Assembly (NCBI RefSeq): GCF_003144245.1
Contig: NW_020289976.1
Location: 1,054,001-1,118,000 of the forward strand
Length of the DNA: 64,000 bases
Origin: Jaminaea rosea
Taxonomy: Eukaryota > Basidiomycota > Exobasidiomycetes > Microstromatales
Direction: 5' to 3'
Below are positions 19,643 through 29,300 of the stretch, piece by piece (within the stretch, counting starts at the first letter, position 1; every line of letters starts with the position of its first letter). Below the pieces are notes generated by a model. That model made no database searches, had not been told where the DNA came from, and saw only the letters and a list, made by a program, of their open reading frames with translations. A program made the translations under genes and the position numbers.

Positions 19643-20659
19643 ATGGCGCCAACTCGAGCGTCCGTAGACACGAGTGATGAGAAGGTAAGACCACGCCAAG
19701 ACACCATTCTGGACTTTGAGGATCGTTCCCACCAGGTCCTGCTGACTGGCTTCGGGCTCTTCAAGGGGCACGAATCCTCCAATCCGTCATGGGAGGCAGT
19801 CAAGCAGCTGCAGGGCACCACTCTGTCCTCGTTCGGCTCCATCCCGGCCACAGTACAATGCATCAATCTACCCGTGGTTTACAGTGCCACGCTAGATACT
19901 GTCCCGCGTCTGCATGGCAACCTGCCTAGCTCGCCATACGCCCAGCCTGGTTTCGATGAGCGAGGACCACGGGATGGATCTCAGGGAGATGGGCGATCCC
20001 TGCCAGAAGGGTATGATGGGCTGGCTTTGCCTGCGCGAGGATGGGCTGCGGTCATTCATGTAGGCGTCGGAGCTAGTGGAGCCTTCAAGCTAGAGACTCT
20101 TGGGCACAAGCGCGGCTACAGGTCGAGAGATGCATTTTCGAAGCTCCCGCCTTCGATGAGCGCTCCAAGCCGCCTCCGCCGCTTCTTTGGGTGGTGCTTG
20201 TGCTGCCGGGTCTTCGCCCCACTGTATCTGCTTGGGCGGACCGTCGGCCTTGTCCTGCCGTCAAAGTGGCGCAGTGCTCTCTGGGCCAGGATACAAAGCC
20301 TGTTGTCCGGCGTGGACCAGCATGCGGAGCGTGGCTTCGGTCCGGGATACGAAGAATGCCCGGATGAGGCCTTTACGACCCTCGACGTCAACGCTCTCGT
20401 CTCTCATCTTCAAGCTCGAGGTCACGGACCCGTGGCAGCTTCATCAAATGCAGGCCACTTTCTCTGCGACTTCACCTACTATTGCAGTCTCGTAGAGGCC
20501 CATAAGCGTACCTCTGATCAGCAGGCCGCCACGCCAGTCCTCTTCGTCCACGTGCCCCCTGACAATCAGCCACACAACAATGCAGCATGTGTCGCCATGC
20601 TCAAAGATCTCATTGCTGCAACTTTGGCGCAAAGGCAACAGTCACTCGCCTCTGGCTAG
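19643..20659 (+). CDS. Pyroglutamyl peptidase I (peptidase family C15)
   Basis: A single-exon protein of 338 residues. Hallmarks of the C15 fold are present in order: LLTGFGLFKGHESSNPSW at the N-terminus (the GFGPF..NPSW signature), VIHVGVGASGAFKLETLG with the catalytic Glu151, SSNAGHFLCDFTYYCSL with the catalytic Cys275, and PVLFVHVPP with the catalytic His303. The enzyme removes N-terminal pyroglutamate from peptides in the cytosol. Two inserts, about 90-125 and 165-250, enlarge it over the usual ~215 residues. The second contains a Cys-rich hydrophobic patch (FGWCLCCRVFAPLYLLG). The ATG at 19643 (ATCATGGCG) is preferred over an upstream in-frame ATG at 19550, which would add 31 residues without family support. 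Its TAG stop overlaps the stop codon of convergent DBP7. Confidence 0.88.
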   Translation: MAPTRASVDTSDEKVRPRQDTILDFEDRSHQVLLTGFGLFKGHESSNPSWEAVKQLQGTTLSSFGSIPATVQCINLPVVYSATLDTVPRLHGNLPSSPYAQPGFDERGPRDGSQGDGRSLPEGYDGLALPARGWAAVIHVGVGASGAFKLETLGHKRGYRSRDAFSKLPPSMSAPSRLRRFFGWCLCCRVFAPLYLLGRTVGLVLPSKWRSALWARIQSLLSGVDQHAERGFGPGYEECPDEAFTTLDVNALVSHLQARGHGPVAASSNAGHFLCDFTYYCSLVEAHKRTSDQQAATPVLFVHVPPDNQPHNNAACVAMLKDLIAATLAQRQQSLASG

Positions 20660-23316
20660 GCAATCTGGAACTCATCAGCGCCATACGACCCGAGCATACC
20701 TCCCTTCTTCGACTGCTTGCCCAAGGCGCGGACCTTCGCGTACATTCGCGCCTCGGCGTCGGCATTCTTGCTGCCGCGGCTGACGTCCTCCAGGATGTTG
20801 TCCTTTGCGCCACGAGAGGAGCGCGAGGGGATGTCCGCCTTGATGGCCGTGCGTGGCAGGTCGGCATCCTCGTCATCATCGTCGACGCCGTCCGCCTTGC
20901 CATCTGTGGCAGCAGTGCCATTGGCTTTGCCTGCTCGCGCCTCCAACCTCTCCTTCTTGTCAGGCTTCACTCGCCTATCCCTATTCGCCGCAACGGCAGC
21001 AGCTGCCCCCTTCGCTGCTTCTTTCCTTGCATTGCTCTTGATGACTTCCGGCGCCTCCCTCAAGGCGAAGCTCTTTGCCAGGTGGCCCAGATGGAGGAAT
21101 CGCACATGGAAGAGGTCCTTCTCGTTCGACGGATGCGTGGCGTACGCTCGGATATGCGAGAGGAAAGCTTTACGGGCTAGTGTGGCAGCAGAGGTCGGGG
21201 ACGAGGTGGAGGTGCGAAGCACCCAGCGCTCGAATGCTAGTTGGACCTCCGTGGCACGCGACTCGTACTCGTCGCCTCGCCCGCCGAAGCCGCGCTTCAG
21301 GATATAGTCCGCGCCCACCTCGGAGATGACTGAGGATGATTTCGCAGCAGCCTTGTCATCTTGCTGCATTGCCCCTTCCAACCTCTCCCTCGCCTCCCGC
21401 TCGTGCGGCAGAAACATGATCCAACTCTCTCCCTCCTTTCCAACTCTGGCCGTCCTTCCGATTCGATGGAGGTATTCGTCCACGCCACCCTCCGTTGGCG
21501 GGTCGAGCTGGATCACGCACCCGACGGAGGGGAGATCGAGACCACGCGCTGCGACTGACGTGCAGAGCAGGATGGCTCCATCATTCGAGGATGAGGATGG
21601 CGTCTTGGTCTTCTTGCCCATGCCTGCCGAGAAGCCCTTGAGAGAGGCAATGCGATCTGATTGGGGGAGAGAACCATGTAGCCTGTAGATGGGAGTCGAG
21701 GGGAAGAGCTCGCATTCCTTTGCTATCTTCGGCTTGCCTTTGGACGCCTTCTCTTCTTCGTTGTCCGAATTTTCATCACCGTCATCTCCACCAGCCTCAT
21801 CATCTTCGCCCATCTTCACCCCACCCAAAGCGTGCCAGAGGAACTCTACGCTATCCGTACAGCTGACGAAGACGATGACTCTTCGGGCGTCAGCGTTGAC
21901 GACGGAGCTGTTTCGTGAGAGAGCTGAGCGCAGCAGTGCAATGAGGGTGACGAGGCGCAGCTTCGGTGGGACGACCACGGCGTTTTGCCTCAGCTGCGCA
22001 GGGGCGGCGAGGCGAGGGTAGAGAGAAGATCCTGGGTCGATGCCATTGGCTGAAGTAGCGGGGTCCGCCTGCTCAGTCGCTGGCGCCGTGTCTGGCATCT
22101 CTCCACTACCTCGCAACACTTGTGGCCGACGAAGGTGCGTACCCGCGAGAGTCTGCACATTCTCATCCAGCGTGGCACTGCACAACACGACTTTTCTCGG
22201 CTTTGCCCACCACTTGACGCCTGTGCCATCCTCGACATCCTCGTACGCGATGCGCGCATCTGAGCCCATCGTCTCCTGCATAGCCTCCATTGCCGTGTTG
22301 CAGGCCAATCTTCTCCTACCATCCATCGCCTTCAAAATGCCCTCCAATGTCTCTTTGAAGCCCATCTCGAGCAGCCTGTCAGCTTCGTCGAGGACGAGCC
22401 AGCGACACTTGCCTACGTCGAAGCTGCTGGTATTCTGCAGGTGGTCTAGAAGACGACCGGGGGTGGCAACGAGGAGTGGGATGCCCTTTCGCAGCCGGGA
22501 CTTCTCATGGTTCTTGGTCGAGCCGCCGGAGAGGAGACCGGGAACGAGCCACCGTGTTCGCCTTGCTGCGGAAGCCTCGTCACCGTCTTCCTCTGCCTGC
22601 TCTCGAAGGGACAGATGCAACTGACAAAGCTTCTCGGCCACCTCGTAGATCTGTCTTGCCAGCTCGCGCGTAGGTGCCAGAATGATGGCCAGGGTGCCAA
22701 CGCTGCGGTCGATCCATGTCTCTGTGCAAAGCGGTAGAAGCGACTGGATAATAGGCAGAAGGTACGTCAACGTCTTGCCTGACCCGGTCTGGGCATGAAC
22801 GAGGGCATCCCTCGAATCGTCGTCCTGCAGCAAGGTGGGCAAAGCGGCGCGTTGAATGCCAGTAGGCCGTGAGCCAATGGACATGCGCTTGCTCTCCAAA
22901 TGAGCTACGAGCAAAGGGTCGAGCCCGAGACCGGAGAATGTAGACGCATCGCTCCCTGGAGCGTTTGTGGGCTTGGCCTTGTTACGTGCTCTGCGCTCCT
23001 CTTCGGCATCTTCGTCCGTTTGGAGGGTGTCAGCCTGAGGCACTTTGGAGAAGAGGGAGGAGATGAATGTTGTGGGCTTGGCGCGTGATGATGATGCCGA
23101 TGAAGAGGGCCCATGCGTCTGACGACCATCGTTTGAAGGTCGAGGAGCCTTTTTGATGGGAGCTGAGCTGCCGCTTTCTACCTTTGAGCGCTTAGATGAA
23201 GAGGACGAGGCTGCTGGCTGTTGAGAAGGGGCTGATCGCTTGCCCTTATGCTGCTGCTGCGGCTTGGTTGAGCTTGATGCCGCGAAGTTGAGCATCAGCC
23301 CATCGTCGCCGTCCAT
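20656..23316 (-). CDS. DBP7: ATP-dependent RNA helicase DBP7 (DDX31)
   Basis: A single-exon DEAD-box protein of 886 residues beginning MDGDDGLMLNFAAS, the N-terminal pattern of Dbp7. RecA-1 motifs: SRPTGIQRAALP (Q motif), AQTGSGKT (I), PTRELARQI (Ia), ATPGRLLDHL (Ib), VLDEADRLLEMGF (II) and LCSATL (III). RecA-2 motifs: IVFVSCTDSVEF (IV), LLCTSVAARGLDLPSV (V) and HRIGRTARVG (VI). A ~110-residue insert between motifs II and IV is typical of DBP7/DDX31. The C-terminal region is Lys-rich. Dbp7 acts in the nucleolus in early 60S subunit assembly, remodelling the peptidyl-transferase region and snoRNA pairing. It is divergent from SDA1, another 60S factor, with 202 bp between the ATGs. The Met at 23316 is chosen over an in-frame alternative at 23454 because the longer form would overlap the SDA1 promoter and lacks family support. 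Confidence 0.95.
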   Translation of the reverse strand: MDGDDGLMLNFAASSSTKPQQQHKGKRSAPSQQPAASSSSSKRSKVESGSSAPIKKAPRPSNDGRQTHGPSSSASSSRAKPTTFISSLFSKVPQADTLQTDEDAEEERRARNKAKPTNAPGSDASTFSGLGLDPLLVAHLESKRMSIGSRPTGIQRAALPTLLQDDDSRDALVHAQTGSGKTLTYLLPIIQSLLPLCTETWIDRSVGTLAIILAPTRELARQIYEVAEKLCQLHLSLREQAEEDGDEASAARRTRWLVPGLLSGGSTKNHEKSRLRKGIPLLVATPGRLLDHLQNTSSFDVGKCRWLVLDEADRLLEMGFKETLEGILKAMDGRRRLACNTAMEAMQETMGSDARIAYEDVEDGTGVKWWAKPRKVVLCSATLDENVQTLAGTHLRRPQVLRGSGEMPDTAPATEQADPATSANGIDPGSSLYPRLAAPAQLRQNAVVVPPKLRLVTLIALLRSALSRNSSVVNADARRVIVFVSCTDSVEFLWHALGGVKMGEDDEAGGDDGDENSDNEEEKASKGKPKIAKECELFPSTPIYRLHGSLPQSDRIASLKGFSAGMGKKTKTPSSSSNDGAILLCTSVAARGLDLPSVGCVIQLDPPTEGGVDEYLHRIGRTARVGKEGESWIMFLPHEREARERLEGAMQQDDKAAAKSSSVISEVGADYILKRGFGGRGDEYESRATEVQLAFERWVLRTSTSSPTSAATLARKAFLSHIRAYATHPSNEKDLFHVRFLHLGHLAKSFALREAPEVIKSNARKEAAKGAAAAVAANRDRRVKPDKKERLEARAGKANGTAATDGKADGVDDDDEDADLPRTAIKADIPSRSSRGAKDNILEDVSRGSKNADAEARMYAKVRALGKQSKKGGMLGSYGADEFQIA

Positions 23317-23518
23317 GTTTGCTACTTGGCTTAATGGAGAGTGTCTACGAAGCAAAGTTGAAAGTTGCGAGGCAGTCAGTCGATGAGCTGCCAGTCCGCC
23401 CAAAAAATTGTGCCTGGCCTCTGGAGAGAATTTCCTCGAGTCCGCCTTGACCACGGAGAGGTGTCAGCTTCGCACCTCATCATCACCACATCTCGCTCAT
23501 CTCTACGCCTCCTCCAAC
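23317..23518. promoter_or_regulatory. Bidirectional DBP7/SDA1 promoter with PAC- and RRPE-like sites
   Basis: Only 202 bp separate the two start codons. CGATGAGCT at 23381-23389 matches the core of the PAC element (GCGATGAGMT). AAAAAATT at 23402-23409 resembles the RRPE element (AAAAATTTT). The two are 12 bp apart. In S. cerevisiae this pair marks ribosome-biogenesis promoters. Confidence 0.6.
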
Positions 23519-26158
23519 ATGGCAAAGGGAAAAGCAGGTGATCCGCCTCGTCCATCCGCCATCGTCGAGGAAGGCGGTCTTCGCCATCGCTCTCAGGCTC
23601 GAGGTCTCCTCAACACGTCGAATCTGCCTGCTTTGCAGAATCTCCTCAAGCGTGACCCAGACGCATATACCGAGGAATTCAAGCAGCAATGGAATCATTA
23701 TCAGAGCATAAGAGCCATCTACGCCGCCAACATAGGAGCAGCAGATGCATTTGGTCCCTCTGGTAGTAGTACAGCAGCAGCTACGGGCAGTCGCCTCGCA
23801 AAGGAGCACGAGGACAGGTTCCGCGAGCTCCTCGCCTTTGTCACTCAGCTCGTCCCCTCCTACCCAACCATCACCGCTGGCTTCTCAAAGGACCTGGCCG
23901 ACCTTCTCCTCAAGCATCATGCCAGCCTCAGCCCCGACCTGCGCCACTCAGCCGTCCGTAGCTTGGTCCTCCTGCGCAACCGCGACGTAATCGACAGCGA
24001 GGAGATGTTGCGCACACTGTTCCCCCTCCTGTCAATCTCCACCTCGTCAAGCTTGCGCTCTCTCATCCAGTCAACTATCCTCAGCGATGTCAAGAGTGCC
24101 AATCTCAAGACGAAGAACCACCGCCTCAATCGCGTCGTCCAGGGCCTCCTCTTCGGCGTTGTCGAGCAAGGCATGAAGGACTCGACCCTCGACTCACGAG
24201 GACGCCCCACCGCCGAACCAAAGGGCAAATCTCAAGCCCTCTGGGCCGTCCGTCTCGCCGCAGACCTCTGGCGCAAGAATATCTGGAACGACGCCAAGAC
24301 AGTCTCTCTCCTCGCGCTCGCTTGTTTTCACCCTCACCCGAAAGTGCAGACGTCAGCCGTTCGCTTCTTCCTCAACGACCTCCATCACGCAGAAGACGGA
24401 GCAGAGGAGAGCGAGTCAGATTCAGATGATGAGCCCGTCATTCCAGACGTCTCCAAGCTCGTACATCAGCGCAAGGTCAAGAAGAAGACGCGCTCCAATG
24501 ACCGTAAAGTTCGCGCAGCCGCCGCTTTGGCCAAGAAGCGAAACAAGGACAAGGCGGCCAAGGGCGATGAGGGAGCTGCCAACTTTGCAGCGTTATACCT
24601 GCTCAACGATCCGCAGACGTTTGGCGAGAAGCTCTTCGAGAACCTCAGCAAGGGCGACAAGCGTCACCCCATCGAAGTCAAGGTCCGCCTCATGCAGCTC
24701 CTCAGCCGTGTCATGGGTGCACACAAGCTTTGCGTCCTCTCCTTTTACAGCTTCATCGTCAAGTACCTGGCCCCGCATCAGCATCACATTACCTTGATCC
24801 TCGTTTCGCTCGCCCAGTCGGTGCACGAGCAAACGCCACCAGACGTCCTCACCCCCGTGCTGCGGAAGATCTCGGACTCCTTTGTCCACCCTGGCGTGGG
24901 GCCGGAGGTGGTAGCCGCAGGCATCAACTCGGTGAGGGAGATTGCGAAGCGACAGCCTTGGTGTATGGAGGAGAGCCTGCTCGAGGATCTGATCGGATAT
25001 CGGAAGTCGAAGGATAAGGGAGTCGCAGCTGCTTCGCGCGGTCTGCTTCAGCTTTATCGTGAGGTCAATCCTGCGCTGCTGCCGCGCAAGGAGCGAGGAA
25101 AGAGCGGAAGTATGGCATTACAGGCCGGCGAGCACTCAGGTCCTCGTGGATTTGGCGTTGCGCAAACTGGTACGCAGGGCATTCAGGGACTCGACCTGCT
25201 TGAGGAGCACTACGCCAAGAGAGACGAGGAGATGGGCAGTGATGCGGAGGAGATTGACGATGAGGAGGAAGGGTGGAAAGATTGGGAGCTGGAGAGCGAC
25301 TCGGACGATAGCGACGACAGCGATAGTTCGGGTGGGTGGATCAATGTCGACTCTGAAGGCGAAGATGACCTCGACATCGACTACAGTGACAGCGACGAGG
25401 AAAAGGAAGAGGGCAAGGAAGAGAAGACGCCGAAGGAGAAGGCGGCTGCTCGTCGCGAAAAACGAAGGCAGCAGCGCCGCAAAGCGAGGGCACAGGCTGA
25501 GGCCAAGGCGAACGGTGTGGAGCTGGAGGAGAGCAGCAGCGAGAATGGTGACGATAAGGGCAGCGACTCCGAGGACGGAGAGGACGGCGATGCCCGTTCG
25601 ACGGCCACCGCCCCCTCATCCGCAGCTGCGGCCGCTGAAGCTGCTGTAGCCAGCGAAGCGGCAAGCATGTCCCGTCTGGCAACGACTCGCATCCTCACAC
25701 CGGCAGACTTCGCCAAGCTCAATGAGCTCCGCCTCAAGGCAGCCGAAGCGGCTGTTGCGACTGGCGGACGCGCCGGCGCAACTGCCAAGCGTGAGCTGGC
25801 CGAGCTTCAGTCGCGAAAACGCGCCACGCAAGATCAGGGAGCCCACGAAGACGACCTCGCCTTCATTGACGAATATGCCATCCTCGGCCCGCGAAAGAAG
25901 GCCAAAGACGATAAGGAGGCGCGCCTCGCGAGCATCGCAAAGGGAAGGGAGGATCGTGAGAAGTTTGGCTCAAAGAAGGGCAAGAGAGATCAATCCAAGT
26001 CTAGTTCTACGAATGAGCAAAAGGCAAAGGGCAAGAATTTCGCGATGGTCAAGAAGAGTTGGAATGTTAGGAAGAAGGGGAAGGCGAGTTTGAGGGAGAA
26101 GAGCAAGAATCTCAAGAAGCACAAAGACACGATGGCAAAGAGGAAGGGCAAGCACTGA
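23519..26158 (+). CDS. SDA1: 60S ribosome biogenesis protein SDA1
   Basis: A single-exon protein of 879 residues. The N-terminal segment LPALQNLLKRDPDAYTEEF and the following helical-repeat region (to ~560, with GLLFGVVEQG and LMQLLSRVMGAHKLCVLSFY) match SDA1/SDAD1. An acidic stretch (~590-720) follows, then the conserved SDA1 C-terminal block: RILTPADFAKLNELR (~725) and the basic end NFAMVKKSWNVRKKGKAS..LREKSKNLKKHKDTMAKRKGKH. Sda1 is a nuclear and nucleolar factor needed for maturation and export of pre-60S particles and for passage through Start in yeast. The ATG at 23519 (AACATGGCAAAG) is chosen by homology; upstream in-frame codons lie in the shared promoter. The gene pairs head-to-head with DBP7. 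Confidence 0.95.
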   Translation: MAKGKAGDPPRPSAIVEEGGLRHRSQARGLLNTSNLPALQNLLKRDPDAYTEEFKQQWNHYQSIRAIYAANIGAADAFGPSGSSTAAATGSRLAKEHEDRFRELLAFVTQLVPSYPTITAGFSKDLADLLLKHHASLSPDLRHSAVRSLVLLRNRDVIDSEEMLRTLFPLLSISTSSSLRSLIQSTILSDVKSANLKTKNHRLNRVVQGLLFGVVEQGMKDSTLDSRGRPTAEPKGKSQALWAVRLAADLWRKNIWNDAKTVSLLALACFHPHPKVQTSAVRFFLNDLHHAEDGAEESESDSDDEPVIPDVSKLVHQRKVKKKTRSNDRKVRAAAALAKKRNKDKAAKGDEGAANFAALYLLNDPQTFGEKLFENLSKGDKRHPIEVKVRLMQLLSRVMGAHKLCVLSFYSFIVKYLAPHQHHITLILVSLAQSVHEQTPPDVLTPVLRKISDSFVHPGVGPEVVAAGINSVREIAKRQPWCMEESLLEDLIGYRKSKDKGVAAASRGLLQLYREVNPALLPRKERGKSGSMALQAGEHSGPRGFGVAQTGTQGIQGLDLLEEHYAKRDEEMGSDAEEIDDEEEGWKDWELESDSDDSDDSDSSGGWINVDSEGEDDLDIDYSDSDEEKEEGKEEKTPKEKAAARREKRRQQRRKARAQAEAKANGVELEESSSENGDDKGSDSEDGEDGDARSTATAPSSAAAAAEAAVASEAASMSRLATTRILTPADFAKLNELRLKAAEAAVATGGRAGATAKRELAELQSRKRATQDQGAHEDDLAFIDEYAILGPRKKAKDDKEARLASIAKGREDREKFGSKKGKRDQSKSSSTNEQKAKGKNFAMVKKSWNVRKKGKASLREKSKNLKKHKDTMAKRKGKH

Positions 26159-26381
26159 GACCGGTAGCCGGGGGCGAACAGGAGGCGATGGTGCTTAAAT
26201 GCAGCTGGCTTCGAATGCGGTTCACAGCAGTCACAACATGGGCAGGATTGAGTCGGGCGCAGGCTTCGGGCTGGTTGTGGTTTGCAGTTTGGCTTTTGAT
26301 ATCATTGGGAAACGGGCAGCCGCAGCATATCACGTCTAGCATCCTCCTTTACGAATACATGTCGATCATCAGCAACTCCCG

Positions 26382-29300
26382 CTATGCAGCTCGAAGCGCG
26401 ACAGCCCTCTGAGCCGCCTTGCCCGTCGTCAATCCGGGTTGGGCCGGCAGTCTCGTCGTGAAGAGGGAGACGGAGCGATCCCCGTTGAGATACATCGTCA
26501 CAGGCACCGTCGACGCTGATGCCCTGCCGTTGGCAGCGGCGCTGTCACGGGGCACCCATAGTAGCGTCGATGGCCCCAGTGCAACTGTCGAGCCGTCATT
26601 GAGTGCCAGCTGTCCACTGTCATCCCATGTCGCTCCATCCAACTTGAGGCCGTGCAGCACAAAGCCACCCTCGGTGCCGGCCATTTGGCCGGACCGCTGC
26701 CCTTCTGGCCCGCTCAGCTTGAGCTCGAGGTCGAGCCTGTCCAGACTGACCCCATTACGGTGGGCTACAGCCTGCCTCGTCGCAGTCAGATACGCTCCCG
26801 GCGAGAAGACCAGGCCGAGCGTGACGGCCATCCCCTCGAACCCTCCAGCCCCACCCGCTGCACCACTCTGCTTAGCGACCTCCTCTACCTGGCCCAGCCT
26901 CCTCGCCAGATCTCCAACCCAGGCGCTAAGGCTCAAGCTCATGCCCCCTCCCTCCTTCGGGGAGACATAGTCCTGTCTCCATGCCTGAGGTGCTTTGCCC
27001 TTGGGCAAGTCACGGAGCAGGGCACGGTTGTGGTTCGTTTGACGTGCTTGGCCACGACAGACGGAGATTACCTCGTCGATGTCGCTTAGTACGGTACGGA
27101 GGAGGGAGGAGGCGGCGCGATGTTCACGCGACCAGAAGCGATAGAGAGGGTCGGTGAGGCTAGACGATGTGGAAGAGCTGGGGACAGAGAGGGGCGTGAG
27201 GCCTGAGGGGAGGAGGGAACGCCATTCCTGGGCGGAGAGAAGGAGGGTACGCATCCATGCTGGTTGCTGTTGAGAGTCGGTGCTTGACTCGCCGTTGCCA
27301 TTGGCCTGCTTCTCCTGCTCCTGCGCACCGTTCGTTTGGCCATTGAGCAGCTCGGTCACAGCGCCTCCAGCCGCGTCATCCTCATCAGCCAGAGACCTCA
27401 TCCTCACCAGCTTCCCGAGCAACTCCCTCCCCTGCGCTGTAGCAATGACCCTTTCCGCGGTGCCTGGCAACCCCAGCCATTGCGGAGGCTGCTGCTCAGG
27501 CAAGCCCGTCGCCCACTCAAGGAAATGCTCCATTTTGATCCCATCCGGTGCAGCGAGAGGCTTCTCATCGTCAGCCACGAGCTGGAAGGCTGCCTCGTAT
27601 GCTTGCGGGGTGAAGATGGCTTCGACGAAGGAGTCGAGCAGCAGTTGATCTGCATCGTTGTCGATCTTGCCACCATAGATTGCTTCGCGGATCAGGGAGC
27701 GCAGGGCTTCCCAGGGAATAGAGGCTGGGTCGACGTTGCTTCTGCCCTTTGCTACACGCGCCAGCCATGCCTCGATGGTATTCAAGGCAGCCTCGGCGTC
27801 GGAGTCGTTGAACTCGAAGGCTTTGCTCCACCCAAGAGGCGTGTAGCGTAATCGTTCGGTGACGGTGGCGTGAAAGAAAGCGAGGAGGAAGAACAAGCGC
27901 ACTGCCTCGCCGGGGCTCCGTTGGAGGCGTGTGGGCGGAAGAGCACGAAGCATGTCCAGTATGGCGGCCTTGAGTCCCGGCGGCGGCTCGTTCATCAAGA
28001 TGCGGCTTGAGCGGAGGAAGTCTGCGGGTATGACTGGATTGGTCTCGCAGGTGAGGAAGAGCCTGAAATCTTTGTGAGGGTTGAGGCCGAGAAGTTTCTT
28101 CTCGAGCTGAGACAGCCAAGAGGGAGCAAGATGCACGTTCTTCAAGAGCACCCAACGCCCTGATCGAGCAGCGGAAGTGATGGCTTGATCGGCGAGGGTA
28201 AATCCCTCTTGTGATCCCATGGCGATGGAGGTACTCTGCGCCCCTGTGGCTTTGACGAGAGCTTCGACGCGGAAGCTAGCGTCAAAGCCGGCCACGGAGC
28301 AAAGGGTAATTGGTGAGGTCGGATTGACCTCGGACGTTACCACAGATTGGAGGTCATAGGGGGAGAGGGAGAGAAGTTCCAGCCCGCCGAAGGCAGACGT
28401 GACCAGCTGAACCATGCCGGCATCGACGCGGTCTGGGCGGAGACACTTGATGACCAGGAGATTGAGGACGCGCGCCCGCAAAGTGGAGACCTCGCTGGCG
28501 TCGAAAAAGGCAGGCACGCACGCCTCCGGCTCTGTAAAGTGTTGAAAGGCCTTCCACTCGTCGGCGTGTTCCTTGATGTGGCGAGGAAGGACAGCGAGGG
28601 CTCCGAGGCGAGTGAAGGCTGCCAGCCTACTCCTCAAGTCAGCGTCAATAAAGGCGTTGGCCGCGCCCAAATCAACAGGCGTCTGCCCAACTCCATCCCC
28701 TCCCTCAAGCAGCATCCCAAACTCCTCCCCCTCGAATGCCTCACCTTCCTCACTCTCCCTGGCCCAAACCTGCGCAAGCAGCATGCCCAACAACACATGG
28801 TCTCTATGCGCGAGTGCTCGACTCGTGCGCTTAAAAATATGCACGAATAGGTCCTGCCTCAGGATTTCCATCCTTCTAGCCCCCTCTGAAACTCCTGCCA
28901 GTCTGGGATTCTTGAGTAAGACGAAGTCGAATACGTCAAGAAAAAAGCGCAGCGAGAACTGGTAGAAGTGAGAGATGAGGCTGAGTTGGTCGAGGATGAA
29001 GAAGAGGGAGGAGCAGGCCTTGGCGAGTGGGATGTAGGCCGAGGTGACTTGCTCAACTTCCGACATGATGCTTTCTGTCTCTTCGACCTTGGCTGTCACT
29101 TCTGCAGCCTCCTTCTTGAGCGTCTCCAATGTATCAATGACTTTGTCGTCATCGAGAATGTTGCCCTGCGACTCGTTGAGCGCGTTAAGCAGGGACTTCT
29201 CCAAGTGACGAAGTCGCAGCCTGAACTCTCCCTGCAGCTTCATGAGGTCGGTGCGCTTCTTGTCCGTGTCTGGTCTTTCAGCTTTCAGGATTGCGTCCAG

